Source: Candidatus Bipolaricaulota bacterium (GTDB lineage: Bacteria > Bipolaricaulota > Bipolaricaulia > Bipolaricaulales > Bipolaricaulaceae). Taken from it: DNA of 64,000 nt. This document shows, in pieces, positions 16,340 through 24,889 of the stretch; position 1 is the stretch's first letter, and each line of letters begins with the position of its first letter. The translations under genes and the position numbers were made by a program. The stretch is from positions 1-64,000 of the forward strand of contig JACIWK010000004.1 in the NCBI GenBank assembly GCA_014360985.1, read 5' to 3'. The notes below the pieces were generated by a model, which was not told where the DNA came from, did no database searches, and worked only from the letters and a program-made list of their open reading frames with translations.

Positions 16340-17764
16340 GTGCGGACGGCGGTGATCGGGGCGGGGGTGGTGGGGGCGCTCCTCGCGCGGGAGCTCTGCC
16401 GCTACGAGGGGGAGGTTCTCCTGTTCGAGCGGGAGCTGGACGTGGGGTGGGGGGTGACGAAGGCGAACTCGGCGATCGTCCACGCTGGGTTCCACGAGCG
16501 GCCGGGCACGGCGAGCGCCCGGTTCTGCGTGGAGGGGAACGCCCTGTTCCCCGAGGTGTGCGGCGAGCTCGCGGTCCCGTTCCAGCGGATCGGGGCTTAC
16601 GTCCTGGCGCTGGCCGACGGAGAGCGGGCCGCCCTGGAGGGGCTGCGGGCGCGGGGGGAGGAGCTCGGGGTCCCGGGCCTGGAGCTCGTGGCGGGGGACG
16701 AGGTGCGGAGGCGGCTCCCCGACGTGAACCCCGCGGTCGTGGCTGCCCTGTGGGCGCCGAGCGTGGGGATCACCGAGCCGTGGGCCCTCGCGCTCGCTGC
16801 GGTGGAAAACGCTTGTGCCAACGGCGCTTCCCTTCATGTGGGGGAGGAGGTGACGGGGATCTGTCTCCGCGCGGGTCGGGTCCGGGGGGTGAGGACGGAC
16901 CGGGCGGCGTACGACGTGGACGCGGTGGTGAACGCCGCCGGCCTCGATGCCGATCGGGTCGCGGCCCTGGCCGGGGTCCCCGTTCCCGGGCTCGTCCCCC
17001 GGCGGGGGGAGTACCTCCTCCTCGTCGACGTCCCCCCGTCCCTGCGCTCGGCCGTCCTGTTCCCCGTGCCCACCCCGCACTCCAAGGGGGTTCTCGTCGT
17101 GCCGACGGTGGACGGGGGGCTCCTCCTCGGCCCGACTGCGGCCGACCTCGCACCGGAGGAAAGGGACGCCACGGAGACGACGACCGACGGCCTCGCCCAG
17201 GCCCTGGCCGGGGCGCGCCGGCTCGTCCCCGGCCTCCCGTTGGGGAAGGTGGTGAAGGCGTTCGCCGGCCTCCGCCCCGAGCCGAGGGACGGCGAGTTCT
17301 GGCTCGGGGAGACGAACGTGCGGGGGTTCTACCAGGCGGCGGGGATGCGGTCCCCGGGCCTCACCGCCGCCCCAGCGATCGCCCGCTGGTTGGCCGGGGG
17401 GATCGCCGCGGACCTCGGGCTCGCCCCCCGGGCGTCGTTCCGCCCCCTCCGCCCGGCGCCTCCGCGGGTGGCGGAGCTCCCGCCGGAGGAATGGGACGCG
17501 CTTATCGCCCGCGACCCCTGCTACGGGCGGATCGTGTGCCGCTGCAACCGGGTCACGGAGGGGGAGGTGGTCGCGGCGATCCGCCGCGGGGCGCGCACGG
17601 TGGACGGGGTGAAGTTCCGCACCCGGGCCGGGTTCGGCCGGTGCCAGGGCGGGACGTGCACGGACCGCATCCTGGCGTTGTTGGCTCGTGAGGCGAACGC
17701 GGCCCCGGACGAGATCTCCCTCCGGGGCCCCGGGTCGGCGCTCGTCGTGGGGAGGGTGCGGTGA
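16340..17764 (+). CDS. glpA: FAD-dependent glycerol-3-phosphate dehydrogenase (GlpA-like) with BFD-type [2Fe-2S] tail
   Basis: 474 residues. The FAD motif VIGAGVVGALLARELCRYE opens the protein. FKANSAIVHAG-like context (VTKANSAIVHAGFHERPG) and the C-terminal GFYQAAGMRSPGLTAAPAIA match DAO/GlpA-type dehydrogenases. From about residue 390 a BFD-like domain has cysteines in IVCRCNRVTEGE and GRCQGGTC, four ligands for a [2Fe-2S] cluster. It would oxidise glycerol-3-phosphate to dihydroxyacetone phosphate. The GTG start follows AAGAGGTG. Its stop overlaps the next gene as GTGA. This gene order with a GlpB-like oxidoreductase and DUF1667 is seen in Thermotogales and Firmicutes. Confidence 0.85.
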   Translation: MRTAVIGAGVVGALLARELCRYEGEVLLFERELDVGWGVTKANSAIVHAGFHERPGTASARFCVEGNALFPEVCGELAVPFQRIGAYVLALADGERAALEGLRARGEELGVPGLELVAGDEVRRRLPDVNPAVVAALWAPSVGITEPWALALAAVENACANGASLHVGEEVTGICLRAGRVRGVRTDRAAYDVDAVVNAAGLDADRVAALAGVPVPGLVPRRGEYLLLVDVPPSLRSAVLFPVPTPHSKGVLVVPTVDGGLLLGPTAADLAPEERDATETTTDGLAQALAGARRLVPGLPLGKVVKAFAGLRPEPRDGEFWLGETNVRGFYQAAGMRSPGLTAAPAIARWLAGGIAADLGLAPRASFRPLRPAPPRVAELPPEEWDALIARDPCYGRIVCRCNRVTEGEVVAAIRRGARTVDGVKFRTRAGFGRCQGGTCTDRILALLAREANAAPDEISLRGPGSALVVGRVR

Positions 17765-18999
17765 GGACGCACCGCGTGGACGTCCTCGTCGTGGGGGGCG
17801 GGGCGGCGGGGATGGCCGCCGCCGCGGCGGCGGCCCGCGTGGGGGCGAGGACGGTCCTCGTCGAGGAGGGGGCGCGCCTGGGGGGCGTCCTCGACCAGTG
17901 CATCCACCCCGGGTTCGGCCTCCACCGCTACCGGGAGGAGCTCACCGGCCCCGAGTTCGCCGCCCGGCTCGTGGCGGAGCTCGACGGGGTCGAGGCGTGG
18001 ACGGGCCAGTCCCTCCTCGCGGTCGACCCGAACCGGCCGCGGGCCCGGACGGTGGGGAGCGAGGGGCTGGTGGAGATCGAGGCGGGGGCGGTGGTGTGGG
18101 CGGCCGGGGCGCGGGAGCGGCCGCTCGGGGCGTTGCGCGTTCCGGGAACGCGGCCCGCGGGGCTCTTCGTGGCCGGGCTCGCCCAGCGGCTCGTGAACAT
18201 CCACGGGCTCCTCCCGGGGCGGCGGGCGCTCGTCCTCGGGTCGGGCGACATCGGCCTCATCATGGCCCGCCGCCTCCACCTCGAGGGGGTGGAGGTGGTC
18301 GGCGTGGTGGAGATCCGACCCCACCCCGGGGGGCTGCTGCGCAACGTCGTCCAGTGCCTGGATGACTTCGGGATTCCCCTCCTCCTCTCCCACACCGTGG
18401 TCGAGGTCCACGGGCGGGGAAGGCTCACCGGGGTCACGCTGGCCGAGGTGGACGGAGCCGGGGCCCCCCAGCCGGGGACGGAGCGGTTCGTTCCGGTGGA
18501 CACGCTCATCGTCTCGGTGGGCCTCGTCCCCGAGGTGGAGGGGGTCCCGTTCGCTCCGCGGGATCCGGCCACCGGGGGTCTCGCTGCATCCACGCGCCTC
18601 CAGACAGCGGTCCCGTGGTTGTTCGCCGCCGGGAACTGCCTCGCCCCGTTCGACCTCGTGGACACGGTGGCGACCTTCGGCGCGCGGGCGGGGACCCTCG
18701 CCGCCCGGCACGCGCGGGGGGAGCTTTCCCCCGCCCCCCGGCCGGTCCCCGTGCGCATGGGGCGCAACGTGGCCGCCCTCGTCCCCTCCTCCCTCGTCCC
18801 CGGCGAGGAGGCGATCCTCTACCTCCGGGCGCGGGAGCCGCTCGACCGGGCCCGGGTGACGGTGGGCCCGGACGGGCCCACGCGCACGGCGCGCGGGGTT
18901 CGTCCCGCGGAGATGATCGAGGTCCGCCTCACGGCCGAGGAGACGGCAGCGATGGCCTGCCTCCAGGAGGTCGCGGTGGAGGTGACCGCCCTGCGATGA
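17761..18999 (+). CDS. FAD/NAD-dependent oxidoreductase, GlpB-like partner
   Basis: 412 residues. The N-terminal FAD motif is VDVLVVGGGAAGMAAAAAAA; GGVLDQCIHPGFGL is typical of oxidoreductases paired with anaerobic-type glycerol-3-phosphate dehydrogenase. The NAD-binding motif is ALVLGSGDIGLIMARRL. WLFAAGNC and LVDTVATFGARAGTLAA form the C-terminal FAD contact. It probably passes electrons from the GlpA-like subunit to NAD or a quinone/ferredoxin carrier. It overlaps the glpA-like stop by 4 bases and the DUF1667 start by 4 bases. Confidence 0.82.
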   Translation: MRTHRVDVLVVGGGAAGMAAAAAAARVGARTVLVEEGARLGGVLDQCIHPGFGLHRYREELTGPEFAARLVAELDGVEAWTGQSLLAVDPNRPRARTVGSEGLVEIEAGAVVWAAGARERPLGALRVPGTRPAGLFVAGLAQRLVNIHGLLPGRRALVLGSGDIGLIMARRLHLEGVEVVGVVEIRPHPGGLLRNVVQCLDDFGIPLLLSHTVVEVHGRGRLTGVTLAEVDGAGAPQPGTERFVPVDTLIVSVGLVPEVEGVPFAPRDPATGGLAASTRLQTAVPWLFAAGNCLAPFDLVDTVATFGARAGTLAARHARGELSPAPRPVPVRMGRNVAALVPSSLVPGEEAILYLRAREPLDRARVTVGPDGPTRTARGVRPAEMIEVRLTAEETAAMACLQEVAVEVTALR

Positions 19000-19616
19000 T
19001 GAGGATCATCTGCGTGTCGTGCCCGATGGGGTGCGCAATCGAGGTCGAGGTCGCAGGAGGGATCCCGGCGCGGGTGAGCGGTCACGGCTGTCCCCGCGGC
19101 GTGGTGTACGCCCGTGAGGAAGTTCTCGATCCCAAGCGGGTTCTCACCACGAGCGTGCGCGTCGTCGGGGGAGAGCTTCCGCTGGCCTCCGTTCGCACCT
19201 CGACTCCGCTCCCCCGCTCGCTCCTCCCCGAGGCGATGGCGCTCGTCCGCGCGCTCGCCATTCCCGCCCCGGTGGAGGTGGGCCAGGTCGTGGCCACGGA
19301 TCTCCTCGGGACAGGGGCTGACCTCGTCGCCACACGGGCCGTTCGCCACGCCCCCACAGTTGACCGTCCTGCGGTCCCGCCTATAATGGCAAACGCAAGA
19401 AATGGTGAGCAAACGAAGCCGAGCGCTAAACGAGGAACGCCGCCGGATGATCCTGGAGGAGCTGCGCGAGCGCGGCGTGGTGCGGACGGCGGAGCTCGCG
19501 CGGAAGTACGGCGTCTCCCCGATGACGATTCGCAGCGACCTCGCCGCCCTGGAAGGGAGGGGGGGGCTCGTCCGCGTCCACGGGGGGGCGATGCTCCGGG
19601 AGCAGGTCGCCCGTGA
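18996..19616 (+). CDS. DUF1667 iron-sulfur protein, with an unusually long open C-terminus
   Basis: The first 115 or so codons match DUF1667: MRIICVSCPMGCAIEVEV and GHGCPRGVVYAREEV give a CxxC...C set typical of this Fe-S partner of GlpA/GlpB-like proteins. The family normally ends at about 110-125 residues, after a segment like VATRAV (ending near 19350). Here the frame stays open to 19616 (206 residues), passing through the glpR promoter and 215 bases of glpR; that tail is Arg/Gly/Pro-rich and looks like shadow sequence. Either the stop was lost or a frameshift is present: a TGA at 19361 lies in a neighbouring frame. Treat only the first part as reliable. Confidence 0.6.
   Translation: MMRIICVSCPMGCAIEVEVAGGIPARVSGHGCPRGVVYAREEVLDPKRVLTTSVRVVGGELPLASVRTSTPLPRSLLPEAMALVRALAIPAPVEVGQVVATDLLGTGADLVATRAVRHAPTVDRPAVPPIMANARNGEQTKPSAKRGTPPDDPGGAARARRGADGGARAEVRRLPDDDSQRPRRPGREGGARPRPRGGDAPGAGRP
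19360..19415 (+). promoter_or_regulatory. Promoter and possible autoregulatory site of glpR
   Basis: TTGACC (19360-19365), a 16-base spacer and TATAAT (19382-19387) form a strong promoter. The predicted start of transcription is only about 8 bases before the ATG at 19402, and there is no Shine-Dalgarno sequence. GCAAACG occurs twice, at 19389-19395 and 19409-19415, exactly 20 bases apart (about two helical turns), a plausible operator for the repressor itself. Confidence 0.68.
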
Positions 19617-20190
19617 GCCCTCGTACTACGAGAAGGCGGCTCAGAACCTCGACGAGAAGCGGCGCATCGGGCGTCGGGCGGCGGCGCTGGTCGAGGATGG
19701 GATGGCGGTGTTCATCGGCAACGGAACGACGACGATCGAGATCGTGCGCGCGCTTGCGGAGCGGCCCCCTGTGGGGATCAAGGTCTTCACCAACGCCCTC
19801 ACCCATGCCACCGAGCTCGCGGAGATCCCCGGGGTGGAGGTGTACGTGATCGGCGGGTACCTGCGCGGCGTGTCGTTCGCGATGGTCGGCCCGCTGGCCC
19901 GGCAGGCCCTGGAGGGGGTGTACTTCGACCTCGCGTTCCTGGGGGCGAACGGGGTGTCGCTTGAGCATGGGATCACGATCCCATCTCTGGAGGAGGCGGA
20001 GACGGCGGGGGAGATCGCGCGCCACGCGTTGCGGCTGGTGGTCGTCGCCGACCACACGAAGTTCGGGCTGGTTACACTGGGGAAGATCGCTGGGGTTGAG
20101 GATGCCGACACCGTGATCACAGATCCGGGAGCGGACCCGGCGTTCCTGGACTCCCTTCGCGAGCGGGGGGTCGAGGTGGTGACGGCGTGA
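19402..20190 (+). CDS. glpR: DeoR-family transcriptional repressor, GlpR-like
   Basis: 262 residues. N-terminal DeoR helix-turn-helix: RRRMILEELRERGVVRTAEL then ARKYGVSPMTIRSDLAALE, with the family motif VRVHGGA. The C-terminal DeoRC sensor domain has FIGNGTTTIEIVRAL and VVVADHTKFG. DeoR proteins of this type sense phosphorylated sugars; next to glycerol-3-phosphate genes the ligand is probably glycerol-3-phosphate. The start is ATG 19402 (or GTG 19405). Both lie too close to the promoter for a normal leader, so translation may be near-leaderless. It probably represses the genes on either side. Confidence 0.88.
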   Translation: MVSKRSRALNEERRRMILEELRERGVVRTAELARKYGVSPMTIRSDLAALEGRGGLVRVHGGAMLREQVAREPSYYEKAAQNLDEKRRIGRRAAALVEDGMAVFIGNGTTTIEIVRALAERPPVGIKVFTNALTHATELAEIPGVEVYVIGGYLRGVSFAMVGPLARQALEGVYFDLAFLGANGVSLEHGITIPSLEEAETAGEIARHALRLVVVADHTKFGLVTLGKIAGVEDADTVITDPGADPAFLDSLRERGVEVVTA

Positions 20191-20729
20191 GGAGCCTGCC
20201 CGTGGCCGGCGTTGCGGCTTCGTGCCGCGTACGTGGATGGCGGCGCAAGGGATGACGAGGTGCGGGACAGGGCCTCGGGCGAGGGCAGCGCCGAGCGCGG
20301 TCCGGCCGGAGCTGTGGGGGGGAGTGCTGCCGGAGAGACCGGAAGCGATGTGAGGGACGAAGGGGGTCGGAGACGGCGCGGGAATCGCAGCGCGGGAGTC
20401 GTGGCGAGGATTCGATGCCCGATGCGGCGAGAAGGAGGGAAAGGACAGGTCACCTCCACGACCGGGAGAAGGCCCGGCAGCTTCGCGAGGCGGGGCAGGG
20501 GTAGCTGAGCATTGCGGACGGTGATCGGTGCCGTGTGAGGGCCCTCGACCTGGGAGCAGATGGTGCTGACCTTGGGGGGGACACGGGCTCCTTGGACGGG
20601 GGGATATACTTGGGCCCCGCTGGGGCAGGAAGGGTCTGGGCGAGAAGGGGGTGATGAGGCGCGGGATCGGGAGGTAGCGGATTGGGGTATCGCTTTGAGT
20701 CACCAACACTCTTTAGGGAGGGATGCCTG
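20191..20729 (+). pseudogene. Non-coding gap with remnant of a glycerophosphodiesterase gene
   Basis: No credible gene is present in this 539-base stretch. Bases 20458-20497 (40 bases) are identical to 24632-24671, which encode the DREKARQLREAGH part of the intact glpQ/ugpQ downstream. Weaker similarity continues on both sides. The frame is interrupted by a TAG directly after the match. This is best read as the decayed 3' end of a second glpQ copy standing before the first ugpB, in the same relative place as the intact gene before the second ugpB. TATACT at 20605-20610 could be a weak -10 for the transporter operon. Confidence 0.6.
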
Positions 20730-22052
20730 ATGAAGTTGCACAAGCTTGTGGTCGTGGTCCTGGCGGTTCTGGCTCTGGGACCCTTGGCTGTGGCCCAGAA
20801 GGTGGAGATCGAGTTCTGGCACGCGGCGACAGGGGCGTTGGCGGCGGCGTTGACCGAGGTGGTCAATGGGTTCAACGCGTCTCAAGACCTGTACGTTGTC
20901 AACCCTATCTACAAGGGCTCCTACGCCGAGACCATGTCGGCGGCGATCGCCGCCTTCCGCGCCGGCCAGCCACCGCACATCGTGCAGGTCTTCGAGGTGG
21001 GCACGGCAACGATGATGGCGGCTACGGGAGCGATCTATCCGGTGTACCAGCTGATGGCTGACACGGGAACTCCGCTTGACCCGGACATCTACATTGCCCC
21101 GGTGAAGGGGTACTACAGCTCGGCCGACGGAAAGATGATCTCGATGCCGTTCAACAGCTCGAGTGCGCTCCTCTGGTACAACAAGGACGCGTTCCGGGCT
21201 GCCGGGCTCGACCCGGACAACCCGCCGCGGACCTGGGCCGAGGTCCGGACGGCGGCCAAGGCGATCGTAGACGCGGGAGCTGCGAAGATGGGGTTGGCCA
21301 CATCGTGGCTCACCTGGATCCAGTTCGAGCAGTTCGCTGCGCTGCACGACATCCCGTTCGCCACGAAGTCCAACGGGTTCGAGGGGATGGACGCGGTCTT
21401 GGCGCTCGATCACCCGCTGTTTGTTCGTCACGTGCAGACGTTGATGGACATGCAGGCCGAGGGGTCCTTCACCTACGCCGGCCGCGACTCCGCTCCGGAT
21501 GCCCTGTTTGGATCCGGTGAGGCAGCGATGCTCATGGCCTCGTCGGCGCTCCGCGCCCGCGTGATGCGGGAGGCGCAGTTCGAGTGGGGTGTGACCTACC
21601 TGCCGTACTACGACGATTTCATCGCCGAACCGAAGAACTCGATCATCGGCGGGGCATCGCTGTGGGCGATGCGGCGGCCGGGAGCCACGGCGCAGCAGTA
21701 TCAGGGTGTGGCGGCGTTCTTCGCCTACCTGAGCGAGGCGGCAAACGACGCGAAGTGGCATATCATGACCGGGTACGTCCCGATCACGCTTGGGGGATAC
21801 GAGGCGGCGAAGGCTCAGGGTTACTATGAGCAGAATCCTGGAGCCGACCTCGCCATCCTTCAGCTCGCGCGTCCGAACCCCACCTCGAACACCAAGGGCT
21901 TGCGCCTGGGCAACTTGCCAGCGATCCGTGTTGTGATCTACGAAGAGGTCGAGAAGGCCCTTCAGGGTCAGCAGACGGCGCAGCAGGCGATGGCCAATGC
22001 GGTGCGGCGGGGGAACGAGCTCCTCCGCGAGTTCGAGGCGATCTACAAGTAG
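20730..22052 (+). CDS. ugpB: Glycerol-3-phosphate ABC transporter, substrate-binding protein UgpB (copy 1)
   Basis: 440 residues with signal peptide MKLHKLVVVVLAVLALGPLAVA. It is close to E. coli UgpB along its length: EFWHAATGALA, AIAAFRAGQPPHIVQVFEVG, the PFNSSSALLWYNKDAF hinge, SIIGGASLWAM, and the C-terminal KGLRLGNLPAIRVVIYEEVE. It binds sn-glycerol-3-phosphate or glycerophosphocholine-like substrates outside the membrane. The start follows AGGGAGGG. A perfect hairpin follows the gene before ugpA, which should raise the mRNA level of the binding protein relative to the permeases. Confidence 0.93.
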   Translation: MKLHKLVVVVLAVLALGPLAVAQKVEIEFWHAATGALAAALTEVVNGFNASQDLYVVNPIYKGSYAETMSAAIAAFRAGQPPHIVQVFEVGTATMMAATGAIYPVYQLMADTGTPLDPDIYIAPVKGYYSSADGKMISMPFNSSSALLWYNKDAFRAAGLDPDNPPRTWAEVRTAAKAIVDAGAAKMGLATSWLTWIQFEQFAALHDIPFATKSNGFEGMDAVLALDHPLFVRHVQTLMDMQAEGSFTYAGRDSAPDALFGSGEAAMLMASSALRARVMREAQFEWGVTYLPYYDDFIAEPKNSIIGGASLWAMRRPGATAQQYQGVAAFFAYLSEAANDAKWHIMTGYVPITLGGYEAAKAQGYYEQNPGADLAILQLARPNPTSNTKGLRLGNLPAIRVVIYEEVEKALQGQQTAQQAMANAVRRGNELLREFEAIYK

Positions 22053-22062
22053 GCGGTCTGCT

Positions 22063-22096
22063 CGGGGCACACGCCTCTCCGGGGGCGTGTGCCCCG
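22063..22096 (+). terminator. Intercistronic stem-loop between ugpB1 and ugpA1
   Basis: GGGGCACACGCC (22064-22075) pairs perfectly with GGCGTGTGCCCC (22084-22095), extendable to 13 bp by C22063-G22096, with an 8-base loop. No T-tract follows. It is more likely a partial terminator or an mRNA-stabilising structure, as known after binding-protein genes of ABC importers. Confidence 0.75.
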
Positions 22097-22121
22097 GTCT
22101 TCGTTCTGGAGGTGAGGGCGG

Positions 22122-23006
22122 GTGAAGGGACACGCGACGTTCTCCAACAAGCTCCTTCCCTACCTGCTGGTGGCGCCGCAGATTGTGGTGACCAGCCTGT
22201 TCTTCGTTTGGCCAGCGGCGCAGGCGATCTACCAGTCGCTGCTGCGCTCGGATCCGTTCGGACTGCACACGAAGTTCGTCGGCTTGGACAACTTCCGGGC
22301 GCTCTTCGCGGATCCATACTACCTCGGATCCATCCGACTCTCGTTCCTGTTCTCCGGCGCAGTGGCGCTGACGGCGATCAGCGTGTCCCTGTTGCTGGCT
22401 GTGATGGCTCACAAACCGATCCGCGGGGCTCGGGTGTACAAGACCCTTCTCATCTGGCCCTACGCCCTCGCGCCTGCGATGGCGGCCGTGTTGTGGTTGT
22501 TCCTGTTTCAGCCGTCGATCGGGATTCTGGCTCAGGCCCTGCAGCACGCCGGGATCGGGTGGAACTACACCCTTCACGGGGGGCAGGCGCTTCTGCTCGT
22601 GATCCTGGCCTCGGTGTGGAAGCAGGTGAGCTACAACTTCATCTTCTTCCTCGCCGGGCTCCAGGCGATCCCGAAGTCCCTCATCGAAGCGGCCAAGGTG
22701 GACGGGGCGACGTCCCGTCGAGCGTTCTGGTCCGTCGTGTTCCCCTTGCTGGCGCCCACGACGTTCTTCTTGGTGGTCATGAACACGGTGTACGCGTTCT
22801 TTGACACGTTCGGGGCGATCGATGCCCTGACCAAGGGCGGACCGGGCAAGGCCACCGAGACCATGGTCTACAAGCTGTACGTGGACGGGTTCAAGAACTT
22901 CCGTCTCAACAGCTCGGCAGCCCAGTCGGTGATCTTGATGGCTCTCGTGATCCTGCTGACGGCGTTTCAGTTCAGGTTCATCGAGCGCCGCGTCCACTAT
23001 GTGTGA
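22122..23006 (+). CDS. ugpA: Glycerol-3-phosphate ABC transporter permease UgpA (copy 1)
   Basis: 294 residues, six predicted membrane helices. The ABC importer EAA motif for ATPase contact reads [20 protein letters not shown]. The C-terminal [17 protein letters not shown] is typical of UgpA/MalF-like sugar permeases. The GTG start follows GGAGGTGA. It pairs with UgpE 9 bases downstream. No ATPase gene is present in the operon. Confidence 0.92.
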   Translation: MKGHATFSNKLLPYLLVAPQIVVTSLFFVWPAAQAIYQSLLRSDPFGLHTKFVGLDNFRALFADPYYLGSIRLSFLFSGAVALTAISVSLLLAVMAHKPIRGARVYKTLLIWPYALAPAMAAVLWLFLFQPSIGILAQALQHAGIGWNYTLHGGQALLLVILASVWKQVSYNFIFFLAGLQAIPKSLIEAAKVDGATSRRAFWSVVFPLLAPTTFFLVVMNTVYAFFDTFGAIDALTKGGPGKATETMVYKLYVDGFKNFRLNSSAAQSVILMALVILLTAFQFRFIERRVHYV

Positions 23007-23015
23007 GGGGAGACG

Positions 23016-23870
23016 ATGACCCGGCGGAGTCGCCGTCCGCGAAACATCGGTGCCCATCTGGTCCTTCTGGTGGGCGTGGCGGTCTTGGTGTTTCCGGTCT
23101 ACATGGCATTCATCGGCTCGACCCACGACGCGGCGACCATTGGGCGCGGTCGGCTCCCGCTGACGCCCGGGAGTCACCTGGCGGAGAACTACGTCCAGGC
23201 TTGGGTGTATGGCACAGGCGAGCGGGTCAGCGGGACACCGGTTCGGGTGATGATGGCCAACTCGCTGGTCATGGCGATCGTCATCGCCGTGGGGAAGATC
23301 AGCGTCTCGCTGCTGGCGGCCTACGCCGTGGTGTTCTTCCGGTTCCCCGGGCGGATGTTCTTCTTCTGGCTCATCTTTATCACCCTGATGCTTCCCCTCG
23401 AGGTCCGCATCATCCCCAGCTACAAGGTCGTATCGGACTTTGGGCTCCTCAACACCCTGGCTGGGCTCACCATTCCGTTGATGGTGTCTGCGACGGGTAC
23501 CCTGCTCTTTCGCCAGGTGTTCATGACGATCCCCAAGGAGCTCCTCGACGCGGCGAAGATTGATGGGGCAGGGCCGATGCGCTGTCTGTGGTCGATCATC
23601 CTCCCGCTGGGGCGGCCGAGCATCGCCGCCCTGTTCGTGATCCTGTTCGTGTACGGGTGGAACCAGTACCTGTGGCCGCTCCTCATCACAACGGAGAGGA
23701 ACATGGACACGATCGTCATCGGCATTGTGAAGATGCTCGGGACTTCGGAGTCGTTGATGGACTGGAACCTTGTCATGGCGACCACGGTGATGGCGATGGC
23801 TGTCCCCATCGCAGTGGTGATCCTGTTCCAGAAGTGGCTGGTGCAGGGACTCGTGGAGACGGAGAAGTGA
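23016..23870 (+). CDS. ugpE: Glycerol-3-phosphate ABC transporter permease UgpE (copy 1)
   Basis: 284 residues, six helices. The N-terminal VFPVYMAFIGSTHDA is characteristic of UgpE. The EAA-like loop is ELLDAAKIDGAGPMRCLWSI, and FVYGWNQYLWPLLIT is conserved in the carbohydrate uptake CUT1 group. It forms the translocation pore with UgpA. It is followed directly by the glycerophosphodiesterase gene. Confidence 0.92.
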   Translation: MTRRSRRPRNIGAHLVLLVGVAVLVFPVYMAFIGSTHDAATIGRGRLPLTPGSHLAENYVQAWVYGTGERVSGTPVRVMMANSLVMAIVIAVGKISVSLLAAYAVVFFRFPGRMFFFWLIFITLMLPLEVRIIPSYKVVSDFGLLNTLAGLTIPLMVSATGTLLFRQVFMTIPKELLDAAKIDGAGPMRCLWSIILPLGRPSIAALFVILFVYGWNQYLWPLLITTERNMDTIVIGIVKMLGTSESLMDWNLVMATTVMAMAVPIAVVILFQKWLVQGLVETEK

Positions 23871-23967
23871 GGGCGGAGTGGCGCGGTCGCTGGCGCTGGT
23901 GATGTGGGTGGGCCTGGTGATCTCCATGTTCGCCGCCCGTGGGGAACAAGCTCTTCCCGGAGGATCG

Positions 23968-24819
23968 ATGTCCAAACCTTTGGTCCTTGCCCATCGCGGG
24001 GCGCGGTCGGTCGCGCCGGAAAACACCCTCGCCGCGGCGCGGCGCGCCGCCGAGCTCGGGGCGGACGGTTGGGAGTTCGACGTTCAGCTCACCAAGGATG
24101 GAGAGCTCATCCTCATGCACGACGAGACCCTCGCCCGCACGACGAATGCCCACGGTGCCTTCCCAGAGCGGGCCCCGTGGCGCGTGGGCGATTTCACCCT
24201 TGACGAGATCCGCAACCTGGACGCGGGATCGTGGTTCCTGCGCGACGACCCGTTCGGCACGATCCGTTCTGGCGACGTGTCCACGGAGGAGGCGCGGGCT
24301 TACGCAGGGGAGCGGGTACCGACCCTCCGTGACGCCCTCGCGCTCTCCGCTGAACTAGGGCTATGGGTGAACATCGAGCTCAAGGGAACGCCGCTCGCCC
24401 CCTTGTCCCCCGCGGGGCGGGAGATGGTGGACAAGGTTGTGGCCCTCGTCCGCGAGCTCGGGCTTGTCGACCGGGTCCTCGTCTCGTCGTTCGACCACGA
24501 GCGGATCCGGTACCTCAAGGCGATCGCCCCTGAGATCCCAGCTGCGCTGCTCGTGCTCGTCCTCCCTTCCGACCCCGTGGGGTATCTGAGGGGGTATGGG
24601 GCGGAGGCCATGAACCCCCAAGCCACTGCCTACGACCGGGAGAAGGCCCGGCAGCTTCGCGAGGCGGGGCACGGGGTGTACCTGTGGACGGTGAACGCGC
24701 CGGACGAGCTGGCCCGCTTCGCGGTTGATCCCTATGTTTCGGGGATCATCACCGACTGGCCGCAGCGGCTGCGGGCGATCCTCGGGCCGACGGGGTACCA
24801 TCCGGGCGGTCCGCGGTAA
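23968..24819 (+). CDS. ugpQ: Glycerophosphodiester phosphodiesterase
   Basis: 283 residues from ATG 23968. GDPD motifs: LAHRGARSVAPENTLAA, the metal site WEFDVQLTKDGELILMHDE, and WVNIELKG. The C-terminal YLWTVNAPDELARF segment is also typical. It hydrolyses glycerophosphodiesters to glycerol-3-phosphate and an alcohol. ATG 23968 has a GGAGG at 5 bases. A longer form from GTG 23878 would add 30 residues with a hydrophobic, signal-like stretch (SLALVMWVGLVISMFAA), turning a cytoplasmic UgpQ-type enzyme into an exported GlpQ-type one; the choice is open. It lies between two ugpBAE sets. Confidence 0.9.
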   Translation: MSKPLVLAHRGARSVAPENTLAAARRAAELGADGWEFDVQLTKDGELILMHDETLARTTNAHGAFPERAPWRVGDFTLDEIRNLDAGSWFLRDDPFGTIRSGDVSTEEARAYAGERVPTLRDALALSAELGLWVNIELKGTPLAPLSPAGREMVDKVVALVRELGLVDRVLVSSFDHERIRYLKAIAPEIPAALLVLVLPSDPVGYLRGYGAEAMNPQATAYDREKARQLREAGHGVYLWTVNAPDELARFAVDPYVSGIITDWPQRLRAILGPTGYHPGGPR

Positions 24820-24889
24820 GGAGGTGAGCGACGGGACAAGGATCAGTACCAGGTTGGGGACATCACGCGAGGATGGAAAGGAGGGAACG

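Noticed and set aside
20212-20508. 98-codon frame in the gap after glpR
   Set aside because: The composition is unlike the neighbours, there is no Shine-Dalgarno, and it runs through the glpQ-like remnant in the wrong frame.
20700-24026. 1108-codon minus-strand frame opposite the first ugp operon
   Set aside because: It is a shadow of ugpB-ugpA-ugpE, which match their families along the whole length.
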